Positions 45,401 to 57,757 of a stretch of 64,000 nucleotides of DNA are shown in pieces; positions within the stretch are counted from its first letter, which is position 1, and each line of letters opens with the position of its first letter. Made by a program: the position numbers and the translations under genes. The notes below the pieces were generated by a model. That model was not told the origin of the DNA. It ran no database searches and was given only the letters and a program-made list of their open reading frames with translations. Origin of the DNA: Cunninghamia lanceolata (Eukaryota > Streptophyta > Pinopsida > Cupressales > Cupressaceae); assembly GCA_027924645.1 (NCBI GenBank), contig BSBN01000860.1:9920001-9984000 (forward strand), written 5' to 3'.

Positions 45401-46246
45401 TTCAAATCATCAAAGATTATTTTCAAAATATACGGAGCATTCACATAGTGCATCATAGAGCATCAGCATTGTATCATTAGCTTATGTCAACAAATTATGC
45501 ATCAATGAATGTTTGCTTGTTTTCTTCTAATTGATTCAGAGATAAGGTTTGAACAAAGAAGAATATTTCTCATCTAGCAAGCTTGTAAATGGTGTCTATT
45601 GACACCTCCCATTTCAAAGGAAATCATCTAAGGTAAAGGTGAACATGTTCTAGATTTGAAATTCAACAAAGTTTAGATCTGCACCAATAGTTTACATCTA
45701 GAAGTGGGTTTTAATCCATACTTGCAAAAGCTAGTTCTACATTTGTGCAACTAAACCCAAACATAGACATAAAATTTATCTCTATAAAAACATTTGTCTG
45801 CCATCACCTAAAACCTTGATAAATTGAAGAATAAATTTTTTAAATCCTACACAACAAATCTAAATCAGATTTTCAACTAAAATGTTTTATAAATTATTTA
45901 ATTTTTGAATAATTATTTTAATGCATTTATAAGTGTCAATCTCTTTAAATTTTAAAGTTAGTGATTGTCTTGCTTGATTATCCTTTACCCTAAAATTTTA
46001 AAAAGCTCATATCAAGGTTCCATCCATCTCATCTCCCTAAATTTTGGTCGGAGATTTAACTTACGTATTTAGAAAGATACAACTATAGTTTTTTACAATA
46101 GAATAAAGTCATGAGAGACGAACGAACCGCCAAGTCCCAACACATGCATTTTCGATTAACATAAATTATGATCTACGCCATCCCACAGGAAGAAACCAAA
46201 TTACTTGGTAAGAGCGAGATTGGGTTATTTTCAAGTGATAAATGTT
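45401..46246. other. Intergenic region upstream of the pectate lyase gene
   Basis: AT-rich, no gene or clear repeat. The proximal 200 bases before 46247 should hold the core promoter. No convincing TATA box stands out among the many A/T words. Confidence 0.5.
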
Positions 46247-47572
46247 ATGGCTGCCTCAATGATACTGTTGATTATTCTCCATCTCCAGGCAACCTTGTCT
46301 ACTTCCTCCCCCTCATATAATGTCATAGACAATTGCTGGAGAAGAGATTCACATTGGGCAGAGCAAAGCAACAGAATGAAACTTGCAGATTGTGGTGTGG
46401 GCTTTGGAAGTGCAGCCAAGGGAGGCAAAGGAGGAGAGGTGTACAATGTAACAAGTCCGGATGACAATGCAGCAAATCCCCAACCTGGGACTCTTAGATA
46501 CGGAGTTACTCGTGATGATCCGCTATGGATAGTTTTCGCCAGTGATCTGAAGATAAAGCTTCAGATGCCGCTCTTTTTCACCAGCCACAAGACTATCGAC
46601 GCAAGGGGCTCAAATGTTCACATCAGCAATGGCCCTTGCATCCGCCTCTTGAATGTTAGGAACATTATCATCCACGGATTAAACATCCACCACTGCAAGC
46701 CAAGTGTAGCTGGCAACGTTCTTCTCTCACAATCCATGAGTCCTGAGATGATGGATACACAAGATGGAGATGGAATTTCAGTTGTTACTTCACGAGACAT
46801 TTGGATCGATCATAACACGCTCTCCAATTGCGTAGATGGACTTGTAGATGTCACGCATGCTTCTACTTCAGTTACCATTTCTAACAACCGCTTCTCTTAC
46901 CATGACAAAGTAAGACACACAATCATCCTGACTTAATTACTAAAGAAAGGGACTAGACTGGTTTCATGAATATGGATGAATGACTAATCTTGACTGTGCA
47001 ATCAAACAATACAGGTGATGCTTTTGGGCCACAGCGATGATTATACAGCTGATAAAGACATGAGAGTTACTGTTGCATTCAACCACTTTGGACCTGGCTT
47101 ATTGGAGCGCATGCCAAGGTAAGCTACCCCATTCATCAATCAATTCAGATATAATCGATCTCGAACAGTGAACCAACTGCTAACTGACATGATATGGATT
47201 GTTTTTATGGGCAGGTGCCGACATGGGTATGCGCATGTGGCGAACAACAACTATGAGCCGTGGGGTATATACGCCATTGGAGGGAGCGCCCACCCTATGA
47301 TTAGAAGCGAAGGCAATCGCTTTGTGGCCCCTAAGGAGGAGTCCAAGAAGCAGGTGACATGGCGTGAGAGCTCTGATGGAAACAGTTGGCTGTGGAAGTC
47401 TGAGGGGGACACATTTTTGAACGGGGCATACTTCGTTCCATCTGGCAGAGGAAAAGCATTTCCCCTCTACCAGACAGGCCAACAATTTAAAGTTGCTAAT
47501 GGAAGATTAGTACCCATTTTGACCGAGAGTGCGGGAGTCCTAGCCTGCACTCCCTCGGGGCCTTGCCTGTAG
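46247..47572 (+). CDS. Pectate lyase (polysaccharide lyase family 1), three exons
   Basis: Exons 46247-46909, 47015-47118 and 47215-47572 join with GT-AG introns to a 374-residue protein. The ATG at 46247 starts a hydrophobic signal peptide ([13 protein letters not shown]); the open frame extends 14 codons upstream but without an earlier ATG. Motifs follow family order: [69 protein letters not shown], then in exon 2 [18 protein letters not shown] and RMPR, and in exon 3 [22 protein letters not shown]. The RMPRCRHGY segment carries the catalytic Arg region, and the DGLVDV Asp lies in the calcium site. The enzyme cleaves demethylated pectin in the cell wall by beta-elimination. Length and the HVANNNY motif are shared with Cupressaceae group-1 pollen allergens, but RCRHGY is the general plant form. 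No inactivating change is visible. Confidence 0.93.
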
Positions 47573-47981
47573 TACTTGTTACATACTAACATAGATCTTG
47601 TTCTCATAGAGATTCTCACATTCTTTGATTCCATTCATTTCATCTTCCCTCGCTTTTGAAGATTCAATCCACTCATACTTCCCATGTTTTGGAAGATTAA
47701 ATTTAATCATTATCAATTCTTTCAATTCTTTACTGTAACAATCATTACTAAATTCAAAGAGGCATTAATCTTTTTATGTTAGACCAATATCAATCATCTT
47801 AGAATATTGGCCACAATATTAATCATCTTCCATAAAATTATGTAACAAATATATGGAAAAATAAATTAATCAATTACAAGACACAAACACTTAATATATC
47901 CACAAAGAGAAAAGATGTTAGTCAGAAATTTGTTATATTAACAATATTTCCCTTCTTCTAGTAGTTCAACTAAGAGGGTGG
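47573..47981. other. 3' region of the pectate lyase gene
   Basis: AT-rich 3' flank. An AATAAA word at 47860-47865 could serve as a polyadenylation signal about 290 bases after the stop codon. This is position-based inference only. Confidence 0.4.
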
Positions 47982-48602
47982 GTGCAAGAAAAATGTCCTT
48001 CACAAAAAGTGTTATGTCCGCTACTGTGTTATAGAACAAGGTTGTTGTGTCTAAAAGTGTTTTCTCAAAAACTTGTTTCTAAATTTGGAAAAATGTGTAC
48101 TTCTATTGTTTCTCAGTCAAAACCCATTTTTAGAGTTTTGGAGTCTCAGAAGCAAACAAAATGTGGTCTCAATTATAAGAGTTGTTTTGATTTTACATAC
48201 CACAATCTTTTAAACCCATCAAATTTGTATAGGGGGCTTATAGATACATGTAAAGTTGAGTTTTCCTCTATAAGAGTCAAATTGGTTAACCTAAATTTGT
48301 GTTTCTATTGTGGTCATTGTGGTCATAATCAATTTCTTGTTTTGACTTATGTTCATGCTCTTCCTGTGGTCATCATACCCATGATTCTTCCCATTATTTT
48401 GAGAACAAAGTGTCTGAACCTACATTCTGTGTTGCAAATCTTTTGTTTAAGTTATTGGGGAAACATAAGATGCTTCTTTGGATACTCTAATTTGACACCT
48501 TTGCCTAAGATAATGTTGGATGCTACAAATGAGAATGTGTTCAGTGTTTTTGATGCTCCTACTTGTGATGTTAATTATCTTCTTGAGGACGTAATGGATT
48601 AA
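47982..48602 (+). CDS. Open frame of 206 codons, unrecognised
   Basis: The frame is unusually long for this AT-rich DNA. Its product is rich in Leu, Cys and Val and contains a CFYCGHCGHNQ segment near residue 108 that superficially resembles a zinc-knuckle context, without the full CX2CX4HX4C spacing. I recognise no family. The sequence also gives another partial reading (CGHHTHDSSHYFENK) in a second frame, so a frameshifted former gene or transposon ORF is possible. No promoter or intron structure is evident. It begins 0.4 kb after the pectate lyase gene on the same strand. Confidence 0.3.
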   Translation: MQEKCPSQKVLCPLLCYRTRLLCLKVFSQKLVSKFGKMCTSIVSQSKPIFRVLESQKQTKCGLNYKSCFDFTYHNLLNPSNLYRGLIDTCKVEFSSIRVKLVNLNLCFYCGHCGHNQFLVLTYVHALPVVIIPMILPIILRTKCLNLHSVLQIFCLSYWGNIRCFFGYSNLTPLPKIMLDATNENVFSVFDAPTCDVNYLLEDVMD

Positions 48603-51149
48603 GTATGTGTGTGAGATTCCATCGGTGATCTAAAATTTTATGATTTTTTAATCATTGCGATGAAATTACCCCAGATGATTGACTCTAGCCATTTTCAACT
48701 GAATTATTGCTTTAGTGTGCTTCCCTTAGAGGGGGGTCTTATTAGTATTCTCCTCTCTTATCTCCTAGGGGGAATCTAGTGTATGACAGCTTTGAGTGGA
48801 GACTTCACAAGGATAATTGATGTATGCTTTAGATGTTTTACATACTTGTTGCTTGTGTGGTATCCTTCACATAGTTTAGATATTTCCTCATTGTTAGGTA
48901 GAGTTTTGGGATGCCTTTGTTGTTGGTGTAATTCATATAATGACGATCTCTACTTATTGGCTATTAAGGGTTGGTCATTTTTTGAGTGCAAATTATTGTA
49001 GTTTGTAGCTTATAATAGATTTAGACATTGTTTGATCTTGATTATTGTCGAGTTGAAGTTGAGCAATGTGACAGGTCCTATAAATATTGTTTGATTGAGT
49101 GATATTTAGATGAGTAGCAATATATACATGAGTTTTTAAGAGATTTTTGAGATTGTGGATTATAAAGTTTTAGACATTGTAATAAATGGGAAATAAGTTT
49201 TTTGATAACTATGCATGGAGCTTGTACATCATGATTTGGAGTGAGCACTAGTGATGAGAGTGACTCACCAGTTTGATCATCTTTGATTCGAATGAGCACC
49301 AATGATGAATGGCTCATCAATGGTCAACTATAGGTATATCATCTTTGATTGGAAACTAATTGCATCAATGTGAGAATGAAGATTCACCATTTTTGGGAAA
49401 TGGCTAGTAACAGGACCCAAGTTATCATATTTGAGGACAGAGAACTTTTTCCTCCCATATGAGCTACTTTTTTAGTGTTGGCATATGGCTTCATTGAGTT
49501 TGAGAGCTTTGTGGATGAGGATGGGTTCACATTTTTAGATAGTGTTGTAGCACAATTTTGTGCATCAACATGAGTTATCTATTTTTCTCTTTAGAACATA
49601 GTCTATTACAACACACTATGCATGAGTGTGATTCCTTATTATGGTGGAGATGGATCACATGTAGTTATTTTTGTGATTTGGAGTTTTTCAAAGTTTTGAA
49701 TGCACCATCTACATCACTATAGTTGTAGAGACTAGCAACTCATTGGAGACTTTGAATTAGAAGGGTGATTCTTGGAATATTTGAATTTGAATGTTCCCAT
49801 ATCTCAATTCTAATCCTTAATCTATCTTGACTTTCGATTATAGGGTTGATTGCTACATATATGATCACTTTTATCATTTTGGTGTTTTTTCCTATCTTTA
49901 TGTATTTCCTCTTTTGTTTTATGTTTCATATTTGTTATAGTTAACCACACCCAATTAAGGGATTGTTACTTCAATGGTTGGAAGTTGGTTACACCACCTC
50001 TTTATATCTATATGTAGTATTATATATCGGTTTGATATATTGGAGAAATATGGATTTTGTCACATATCTATATTTGTTCTTTATTTCTCCATTGTGAATC
50101 TTTTAATATGCTTTACTTTCAAGAGTGACATTAGCTTGGTATTCTAAAGGGTTTTAAATGCTTGGTATGCAAATTATAAATTTTCTTTTACTTCATCAGA
50201 ATATTTTGGTGTTATGCAGATACATTTTTCATTGGAAGGCTTGTTTACTTCATTTCTATTTATGGTATTAACTAGTATAATTTTATATTATTGTTTATGT
50301 ATTCAAATATTTAGATTAAATAAAAATCATTTCATTCCTTTGTATGAAAAATGTTCAATGCAACAATATGACACTATCTAAAACTTGATCCCCAGATCCC
50401 TACTCCTCAAAATAAAAAATCTCAAAACATGTTTAGTCATAAGAACTAACAGTTTCAATCTTCTACAAACAATTTGCACCCAAAAATCTTGTTTACTATA
50501 ATAGTATCAAACATCTCACCTAAAACAAATTATACTTTAGATTTTCCAAATAAAGAAAGACAACTAAGTTTTTTTATTCTTTTCTAAACATTCAAAAGAA
50601 GACAGTAAACATGATTATGGCTCATTGTTAAAGAGTTTATGGAATTGACTTCCAAGAAACATAATCCTATGGTTCATAAAAAACAATGGTGATCCTATCC
50701 TTTGTCCATATCATTGGTGAGATTCACAAACAACAAAAAATTACACCTATTCTTGAATTTTATTTTTTCCATCATGTTTGTGTCATAAAATGTAATTCTA
50801 TGTAATCTCAATGTAAATAATTTTGGGGGATCTTTTCTTCAAGGGTACAATTAATGTTCACATGGTCAAAGAAACTTTGTCAGATGTGTGTTTTGGTTAC
50901 TAGAGTAGTCTACATTTCTTCACACATGAATAATTAGAGCTAGTATTCTAAAATATTCAAAATAATAATAATTACTGGAGTTATTATTATGGTCTAAATT
51001 TCATTTTTTCCTTTTATAAAATATTTGTAATATTTAACACAGTTTTCTAGTCCCTTAAATGCCACTTTTCAAAAATTTCAATTGGTTGGTAGTACTTTTC
51101 TCTGGGATTTATGTAAGATTTCAATAAAAATAAATTTATATACATACTA
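48603..51149. other. AT-rich stretch without recognisable genes
   Basis: Short frames only (72 codons at 48783-49001, 80 codons on the minus strand near 49078-49320). None has a known domain. The words GAATGAGCACTAGTG and GAATGAGCACCAATG near 49240-49300 are a local duplication. No RNA gene was seen. Confidence 0.5.
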
Positions 51150-51189
51150 AAAACACATCAATCTAGAAATATAAACTAAGGCTAATCTT

Positions 51190-51700
51190 GATAGAAGGCC
51201 TTTTATGTACTCTTTGTCTTCTAGTGTCTTGGGACACATGTTAGAGGATAAGCGTAAATGATCAACAAGAGGTGTGATAACAACCTTTGCACCCTTCATG
51301 CTAAACCTGTCCAACACCTTATCAATGTATTTTTCTTGTGACAGTTTGATTTCTTTTTTTCTGCCTATCTCTAATTATTGTCATGCCAAGAATCTTCTTT
51401 GCTGCCTCCAAATCCTTCATCGAAAACTTGTTAGCCAAATTATGTTTTAGCTTGCTAACAATATGCATACTAGTGTCGGTTACTAGCATATCATCAACAT
51501 ACAACAATAACAAAACAAACTCACCATTCTCCAAAACTTTGTAATACACACATGGATCAGATTCACACCTAGTAAATTGTTGCTCAGCCATGAAGGAATC
51601 AAACTTGAGGTACCATTGTTGTAGGGCTTCTTTCAGCCTATACAAATTTCTTTTAAATCTACACACGAAATTTTCATGCCCTTCTTTTTTGAAACCTTCC
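51190..51700 (-). pseudogene. Copia reverse transcriptase, truncated
   Basis: The frame reads CRFKRNLYRLKEALQQWYLK, CESDPCVYYK and LLLLYVDDMLVT, then HNLANKFSMKDL and KKILGMTI. These are hallmark segments of copia reverse transcriptase, with the YVDD catalytic box intact. A frameshift near 51345 is followed by KYIDKVLDRFSMKGAKVVIT, after which homology ends near 51185. The usual RNase H region (beginning with SAVGSLMYAM-like sequence in the family) is absent. Confidence 0.88.
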
Positions 51701-52099
51701 GATTGCTACATATATAATTCTTTATCTAAGTTGCCATGGAGAAATGTTGTCTTAACATCAAGCTACTCCAACTCAAGGTTATATACAATTGTTGAACCCA
51801 ACACTACCCAGATGGTAATCATTTTCACAAAGGGTGGAAAATTTTCATTGAAATCCACACACTTCTCCTATTCATATCCTTTGACCACTAATCTAGAGCT
51901 CTATATTTTTTCTTGCCACCATCTTCTTCCTTTGATTTGTAAACCCACCTATTTTTCAAGGCTCTCTGATTTGGTGGAAGATGTACCAAATCCCATGTAT
52001 AATTTGCCATCAATGAATCAATTTCTTCTCTCATGGTAGCCATCTATTTCTCACTATCTTTGTCATTACAAGTATCTCTAAAATTTGCCGGTTCTACCT

Positions 52100-53675
52100 G
52101 ATTAGAGATTGATAGATGATGCACAAAATCATCAAATTTGGAAGGAGGTCAATGCTCCCTAGTGGACCTCCTCAACTGAGAAATTGACTCTCTTGTATTG
52201 TGACCCTATAAATTACCTTGTGGAAAATTGGGCTCATTCAGATTTTTAAATAACATTTCAATGGGCTATGAATTCATAAGGCGTGGCAAAGATGTAGAAT
52301 TACATGGCATGTTATCAAGTGAAAAGCCTTGTGAATAAGGTGTCCAATTAGAATTAAAATGCATACTTTTAAGTTACGTTGAAAGGTGAGTGGGCTGCAT
52401 TTGAAATGGAATAGGGTGCATGTCATTTGTAAAGGGGGTGTCGCACTTAAATTTTGTTGTAAACATGTATTTAAAGTTTGAAATGTTTGCGTTAAACATG
52501 GAATGGGCTACATAGGAATATGGGGTAACAAACTTGGTGTATCTAAATTTTGATTTCCCTATATAACTGTAAGTGGCAAAAAATTCAGACTAGTAGGTTG
52601 CGTTGAACATGAAGTAGGCAGCGTAGAGCTAGAGATAGACTATGTGGAAGATGAATTTTAAAGCATAGAATGTTGTTTCTTAAACATATCACTCATGCAA
52701 TTGATATGTCATCTATAGGCACATATTCTTTTGTAGATATTTCTTGTTTTACCAAACTAGGCATAACTTTTGCATTAAAAATGACATCCCTGTTGTGAGT
52801 TACCTATTTGGTGACAAGATCCCACATCTAATAACCATACTTCTCATCACTATAGCCAACAAAGATACATTGTTTTGATTTCACATTCAAATTTTCATAC
52901 ATTTTTCTTGTGGGATGTGAACAAAGGCCTCACAGCCAAACACTTGCAAGTGATTGTAAGAAATTTACCTTCTTAGCCATTTCTCCTCTAGAATCTCAAA
53001 ATCCAACTAAGATGATGGAACTCAGTCAATTAGACATACCGCTATATTAACAGCCTCTGCTCAAAATTCTTTGCCCAAACCTGCATTAGAGGGCATTTTG
53101 TGAGCTCTCTCCAAGATTGTTCAATTCAACCTCTTAGCTACACACCATTCTCTTGAGGGGTGAATGGAACAATCTTGATCTGTTTAACACCATTATTTGC
53201 ACAAAACTGATCAAACTCCAAAGAGAAACTCTTCAACTAGTGATTTAAAATTTTTGAACATGCTAAATACTTCAAATTTTCTCTTTAGCATGTACACCCA
53301 CACTTTCCTAGTACAATCATCTTAGAAAGTAACAAAATAATTAGATCCACCAATAGAAGTTACCTCCTTAGGACTGAAGACATCTGAATGCACTAGCTCC
53401 AACGGTGTAGACTTCTTGTCATGTGCCATGGTGAAGAAGTTGATCCTCCTTTATTTTCCATAAATATAATGCTCACACAAATCCAAATCAATAGATTTTA
53501 GACCTAGAAGTTGATCATGTTTATGCAAAATCTCAAGGCACTTCTTGCTCATATGACCAAGCCTCTTGTGCCAAAGTTCCATACCATTGTCTGCAACTAC
53601 CATCACAACTCCCACTTTAGCATGACTCTCTAGCACATATAAAGTGCCTAATTTGTTGTCTCTTTCAATCACCAA
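52100..53675 (-). pseudogene. Copia integrase and linker, multiply broken
   Basis: The frame at 53451-53675 carries LWHKRLGHMSKKCLEIL, the conserved GAG-pre-integrase segment containing the H-H part of the zinc-binding site. Downstream minus-strand fragments read LELVHSDVF, GGSNYFVTF..DDCTRKVWVY and, near 52800-52900, CIFVGYSDEKYGY. This is the integrase core followed by its C-terminal part. Stops and frameshifts are frequent. Confidence 0.8.
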
Positions 53676-53686
53676 GGCACCTTTGG

Positions 53687-54570
53687 TCAGCTTCCAATTG
53701 CTTGACTCAAAAGTGATGTTACAACCTTGAGCATCTTGTTGTCCAAAAAAATGAAATTTATTCTAAGTTGAGGAATGTGTCTAACATGCCGCAGCAGCCA
53801 ACTGTTTCTATTTTTTAATTTTAATGACACATCTCCTTTATTGACAATGTTGCAAGGTTCATCATCTCCAAGGTAGACTTTACCAAAGTTGCCTTCTTGA
53901 TAGTTTTTGAAGACTTCTCGACATGAAGTAGCATGAAAAGAGGCACAAAAATCCAACACCCAGACATCATTTGTAGCTTCTCCAATAGATAAAACTAATG
54001 CACCTACATCATCTTCATCCACTTCATATACCACATTTTCTTTTTGTTAACTCTTTGCCTTCTTGTATGACCATCAATTCCTTTTAATTTGACCTTCCTT
54101 GCCACAAAATCAACAACCTGAATTTCTACCCCTAGACTTAGACCTCTTGAAAGATTTAGATCTTTTTCTATTGTTATTTCTTCCATGTTCTTGGGGTCTC
54201 CCCCTATTTCCAAAAATCAAAGCCTCTCCGGATGAAGTATTTTGAAGTTTTCTTCTCATATCTTCACTTAGAAGAATTGTAGCCACATCATCAAGTTTCA
54301 ACACACTTTCATTCTCATCGAATCCTTTATTTCTAGATATCGAATTGTTAATTGTCATTACAACACCTTCCCAACTATCAGGAAGAAAACACAAAAGCAA
54401 GGTGGCATTGATTTCTTCTTGAAAATCAATGTCAATAGAAATCAATTGGTTGATTAAACAATATTAAATTCATTTAAATAATTAGAAATGTTGCTACCTT
54501 CATTTTTAGATTGAATAATTTTTTTATCAAGAAGACTCTATTAGCAGTAGAAACCCTCTCATACATACTT
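53687..54570 (-). pseudogene. Copia gag C-terminus and protease
   Basis: The frame 54110-54445 reads EEINATLLLCFLPDSWEGVV, the UBN2-type gag signature, followed by a basic RS-rich stretch (KRSKSFKRSKSRGRNSGC) that leads into a decayed zinc-knuckle region. The frame 53687-54034 contains VWVLDFCASFHATSCREVF. In this class the motif is normally WxLDSGAS.H, so the catalytic DSG has become DFC and the protease would be inactive. Confidence 0.85.
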
Positions 54571-54582
54571 GATAATTGGTCG

Positions 54583-57465
54583 TGTTGGCACCCAAAAAAA
54601 TGGAAACACAAAAGACTAAAACATTCCTAAATCACCTGGGCCAAGGACTATCGTCAGGGTGATAGAAAGAGGTTTATCAACAAGTTTTGGGCAATTTTGG
54701 CCAACTAACAGGAGTGGGTAGACTCCTCTACACTTCAAGCTCATCTTAGAATCTAGAGGGATATTCCAAGGGGTATACCTCAATAGGTATTAAGTTCAAA
54801 CTAGATAACCAACTTAAAATAAATGAATAGCCAAACCCAACTCATCATCTTGACTCCAAAGTTGTCACTAAGTCAACAATGACTGGTTGTTAGAACACCC
54901 TTATATAGTTGATTCAGATGTGGGAATGCACATGCACATGAAAGATAGTTTTTTCCCTAAACCATAGGTGAATGATTTGTTTGATTTTAAAAGAGTGTTT
55001 GGTCCCCCTCCAATATGGACTAGTGCCTATTCTATTGGGCAATAGAGTCATAGAATGCAAGGAGGAAATGAAATATGTAGAAAAGGATCAACGAAACTAG
55101 ACATGTACATTTACATATATGACTTTTAAATAGATCTTCCTATAATGGACATACTTAACAATCCAAAAGAGAACTGCAATGATTCCTCTGCAACAAAAGA
55201 ATGGCAAATACAAAGCCTTGTATTAACTTAGATGATGTCACACATCTCCAAACATCTGTTACAATCATACCAACAAATGTGGCAAAGGAAAATACATAAC
55301 TGCAATTATATGTTTACTAAAATTACTACAAACTCTCATGGCTACATACAATTACATTCAAATCTGATTTACATAACCTTCCTACTCTATACTAAACAAA
55401 TCCCTTCACTAATAGACTAGACAAATCATGTGTTATGCTAGAGAAAATCCTTAGGTACTCCCAAACCAGACAATTGGTTTAGTGACCAACCTTGAGAATG
55501 TCTCTCAAAAAAGTATATATAGTGATTTAGCTCCTGTGCATTGAAAAAACCAATCAATAAGAAATTTGTGCTGCATTAAAATCAGGCCCATTGTGCAGTT
55601 AGAAAATCTACACATTTGGAAGAAATCTCATGCCCTGCATTTCTAAAAGTGTCAGAAGAAGATTGATTGTACTCTTTGTGTACTTGGGATAATAAAGAAG
55701 TAAGGCTCTGATCGATTCCATGACACCTGCAACTTCTGACATATCTTCTTTATCCTGCAAATGTACCCATGCATTGAAGAATTACATTGTTTCAACCACC
55801 TGCAAGGTACAATTCTGCAAAGTCATCAAATTTTGAGTACATGTCAACCACACAATTCCCTTCTGCATATTGGACATCTTCCCTATCTTATAGACATTTC
55901 TCCTCTTTCACCAACTGCCATTTTCTCCCTTTATTGGCAAACTGTCAGTTTTTCAAACCATGGAGACTTCTTCCTTTTTGTTTGGCACTTCATCTTCATT
56001 TTCTACCTCATTTTTGTCTTATCGACAAATCTTCTATTTTTCAAACTTGGCCTTGTCTCCATCTTTTATCTCTTTGGTGCTATTTTTGCCTTATCAACAA
56101 CTTTCTCATTTTTCAAACTTTTCTTATCTTCTACTTCTTCCCCATCCACCTTATTGGTGAATTCTTGTTTTCTTGAACTTTCTCTTTTTCCCTTTAACAT
56201 CAAATATTTAATTTGCCAAACTCTATTTTTATCTCTTTAGTTGGAAAAATTTGGCCCTCTCGAACTTTCTTCTCCTTTTATTCTTTTCACCATTTACCTT
56301 ATTGGCAAATCTTCGCTTCCGCAAACCTTGGAAAAGTCCACCCTTGCCCTTTACCTTTATTGTCTTTTCACCTTGTTAGCGAACCATCAAAAACCTAAAC
56401 TTTTGAATAGTTCATCTTTCCACCGATTCTTCGATAGAACCCCTTGTTCCTTTTCATTGTTTGCCTTAGCCATATTTTGCTTTTATTTATTTTCCTTGTT
56501 GGCAAATATGACTTTTTACAAACTTTGACTTTTCCACATACTTGGCCCCTTTGTCAATGAATTTTGCGTTTCATGAACTAGGCCAACTTCCTCGTCTCTT
56601 TTGCTTTATCAGCAAAAATGCCATTTGCTAAACCACATTCTACTTTCTATTTTACCTCTTTTTCTTTTTTGCCTTACATCACAACTACGTGGCAGCTTTC
56701 CACTGTTCCGCAAGCCTGCCGCAGGCCCACCCAAATGGCTCCGTAGAATGGCAGAATGCCTTAGAAAAATTTTCTTATGCCATCGCCCTTTATCTTCATC
56801 TGCCCTCTATCAGCAAAATGGTTGTCAGTCGAACTAACAAACAGTGAACCAGTTACTTAGCCAAATGTCATCTACATGGCATCATTTCATGGTTATGCGG
56901 GAATGCCTTCTCCCTTATAACTTGGTTCTACAGAATGGCAGAATACATCCAACTAACCATAAAATTTGTAATGGTAAGCCTTTGCCGCTTACTTAGAAAT
57001 TTTCTTTGCCCCTTTTCCATAGCCACCTCCTTCTTCCCTCAGTCGGCAAAGTTCATCATCGGTGAACCTTCAAGTTTGCAAACTTGAAGAATCATCGATA
57101 AAAATGCCATGCTACATCTTTTTCTTCCACCTTTGAGACCTTGCACCACCCACCAGCCACTATATTGGCGAATTGGAAAAGGGGCTAACTTCTGAACTAG
57201 TTTGGAAGTTAGGAAAATGATCGATTCCCTGACAAAGGGTACAAAATGCCAAATTTTCCTAAGGGAAACAACATCAAGGAAACACAAGGAAAAAAGGGAA
57301 TTTACAAGCATAATGTTTTTGGAGGGGAACCCATGTAAAATATCTTAGATTGGGTATGAAAGATGGGTTTTGAGAGGTAAAAGGTGGGGACCTTTTGATG
57401 GATTTTTTTGGGTTATTTGGGGCAAAATAATGGCATTTTGGAACTTGTAATTTTGGGCTCCAACA
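54583..57465. mobile_element. 2.9-kb insertion in copia gag, TGTTGG..CCAACA ends
   Basis: Homology to gag stops at 54582 and resumes at about 57466. The insert begins TGTTGGCACCCAAAA and its reverse complement begins TGTTGGAGCCCAAAA, giving short inverted ends with TG..CA. This suits a solo LTR or short non-autonomous element. Flanking pentamers GGTCG and AGTCC match only partly. No coding domain was found; long frames inside are low-complexity Phe/Leu/Ser products of the repeats described at 55830-57200. Confidence 0.65.
55830..57200 (+). repeat. Degenerate tandem repeats of about 60-80 bp
   Basis: Successive segments share the pattern CTTATyGrCAAATyTTC..TTTTCAAACTTGG, for example near 56018, 56085, 56150, 56285 and 56365. 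Spacing varies and divergence is strong. The array lies in the 2.9-kb insert and accounts for its overlapping hydrophobic open frames, which are therefore not called as genes. Confidence 0.6.
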
Positions 57466-57480
57466 AGTCCCATAAACCCT

Positions 57481-57740
57481 TCATTGTCTTCTCTGTTGTA
57501 ACATTAAACAAAACATTGTGTTAAGAGAGAGGACGATGGTTTCCTTTGCTTTCTGTTCCATTTTGTCCCAATCCCCATCCATCATGGCCTCAGGTTTCAT
57601 GGACTTTCCCCCTAGCGTAATTGAAAGGCCTTTTTGAATTAGCAAGTCTTCCATCTGCAGCTTCCACATGCCAAAGTTCTAGCCCAAAAACTTTTCAATT
57701 ATGAATTGATTTCCATCCTCCATCTCTTCACAATTTTGCC
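57481..57740 (-). pseudogene. Copia gag N-terminus
   Basis: The frame reads MWKLQMEDLLIQKGLSITLG, then WDKMEQKAKETIVLSLNTMF. This is the standard start of copia gag (WKxxMxDLLxxKxL...W...D..A...I...L). It is cut off by the insertion ending at 57465 and continues in the fragment near 54570 (YERVSTANRVFLIKKLF). The start codon would lie a few codons upstream, near the primer-binding site. Confidence 0.85.
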
Positions 57741-57755
57741 TCAACTTTGATACCA
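57741..57755 (-). promoter_or_regulatory. Primer-binding site of the copia element
   Basis: The minus strand reads TGGTATCAAAGTTGA, a variant of the tRNA-Met site. It lies two bases inside the LTR end at 57758, the normal spacing for copia elements. Confidence 0.8.
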
Positions 57756-57757
57756 CT

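Noticed and set aside
46205..46246. Upstream extension of the pectate lyase reading frame
   Set aside because: The frame is open for 14 codons before the ATG at 46247 but contains no ATG; starting at 46247 gives a normal signal peptide and the family's usual length.
47180..47485. Minus-strand 101-codon frame over pectate lyase exon 3
   Set aside because: Antisense to a well-supported exon; composition reflects the complementary strand only.
51590..52039. 149-codon plus-strand frame
   Set aside because: It is the antisense shadow of the minus-strand copia reverse transcriptase and has no independent motif.
55761..56528. Overlapping hydrophobic open frames up to 159 codons
   Set aside because: They lie in a degenerate tandem repeat inside a transposon insert and occur in several frames at once; the Phe/Leu/Ser composition follows from T/C-rich repeats rather than from membrane proteins.
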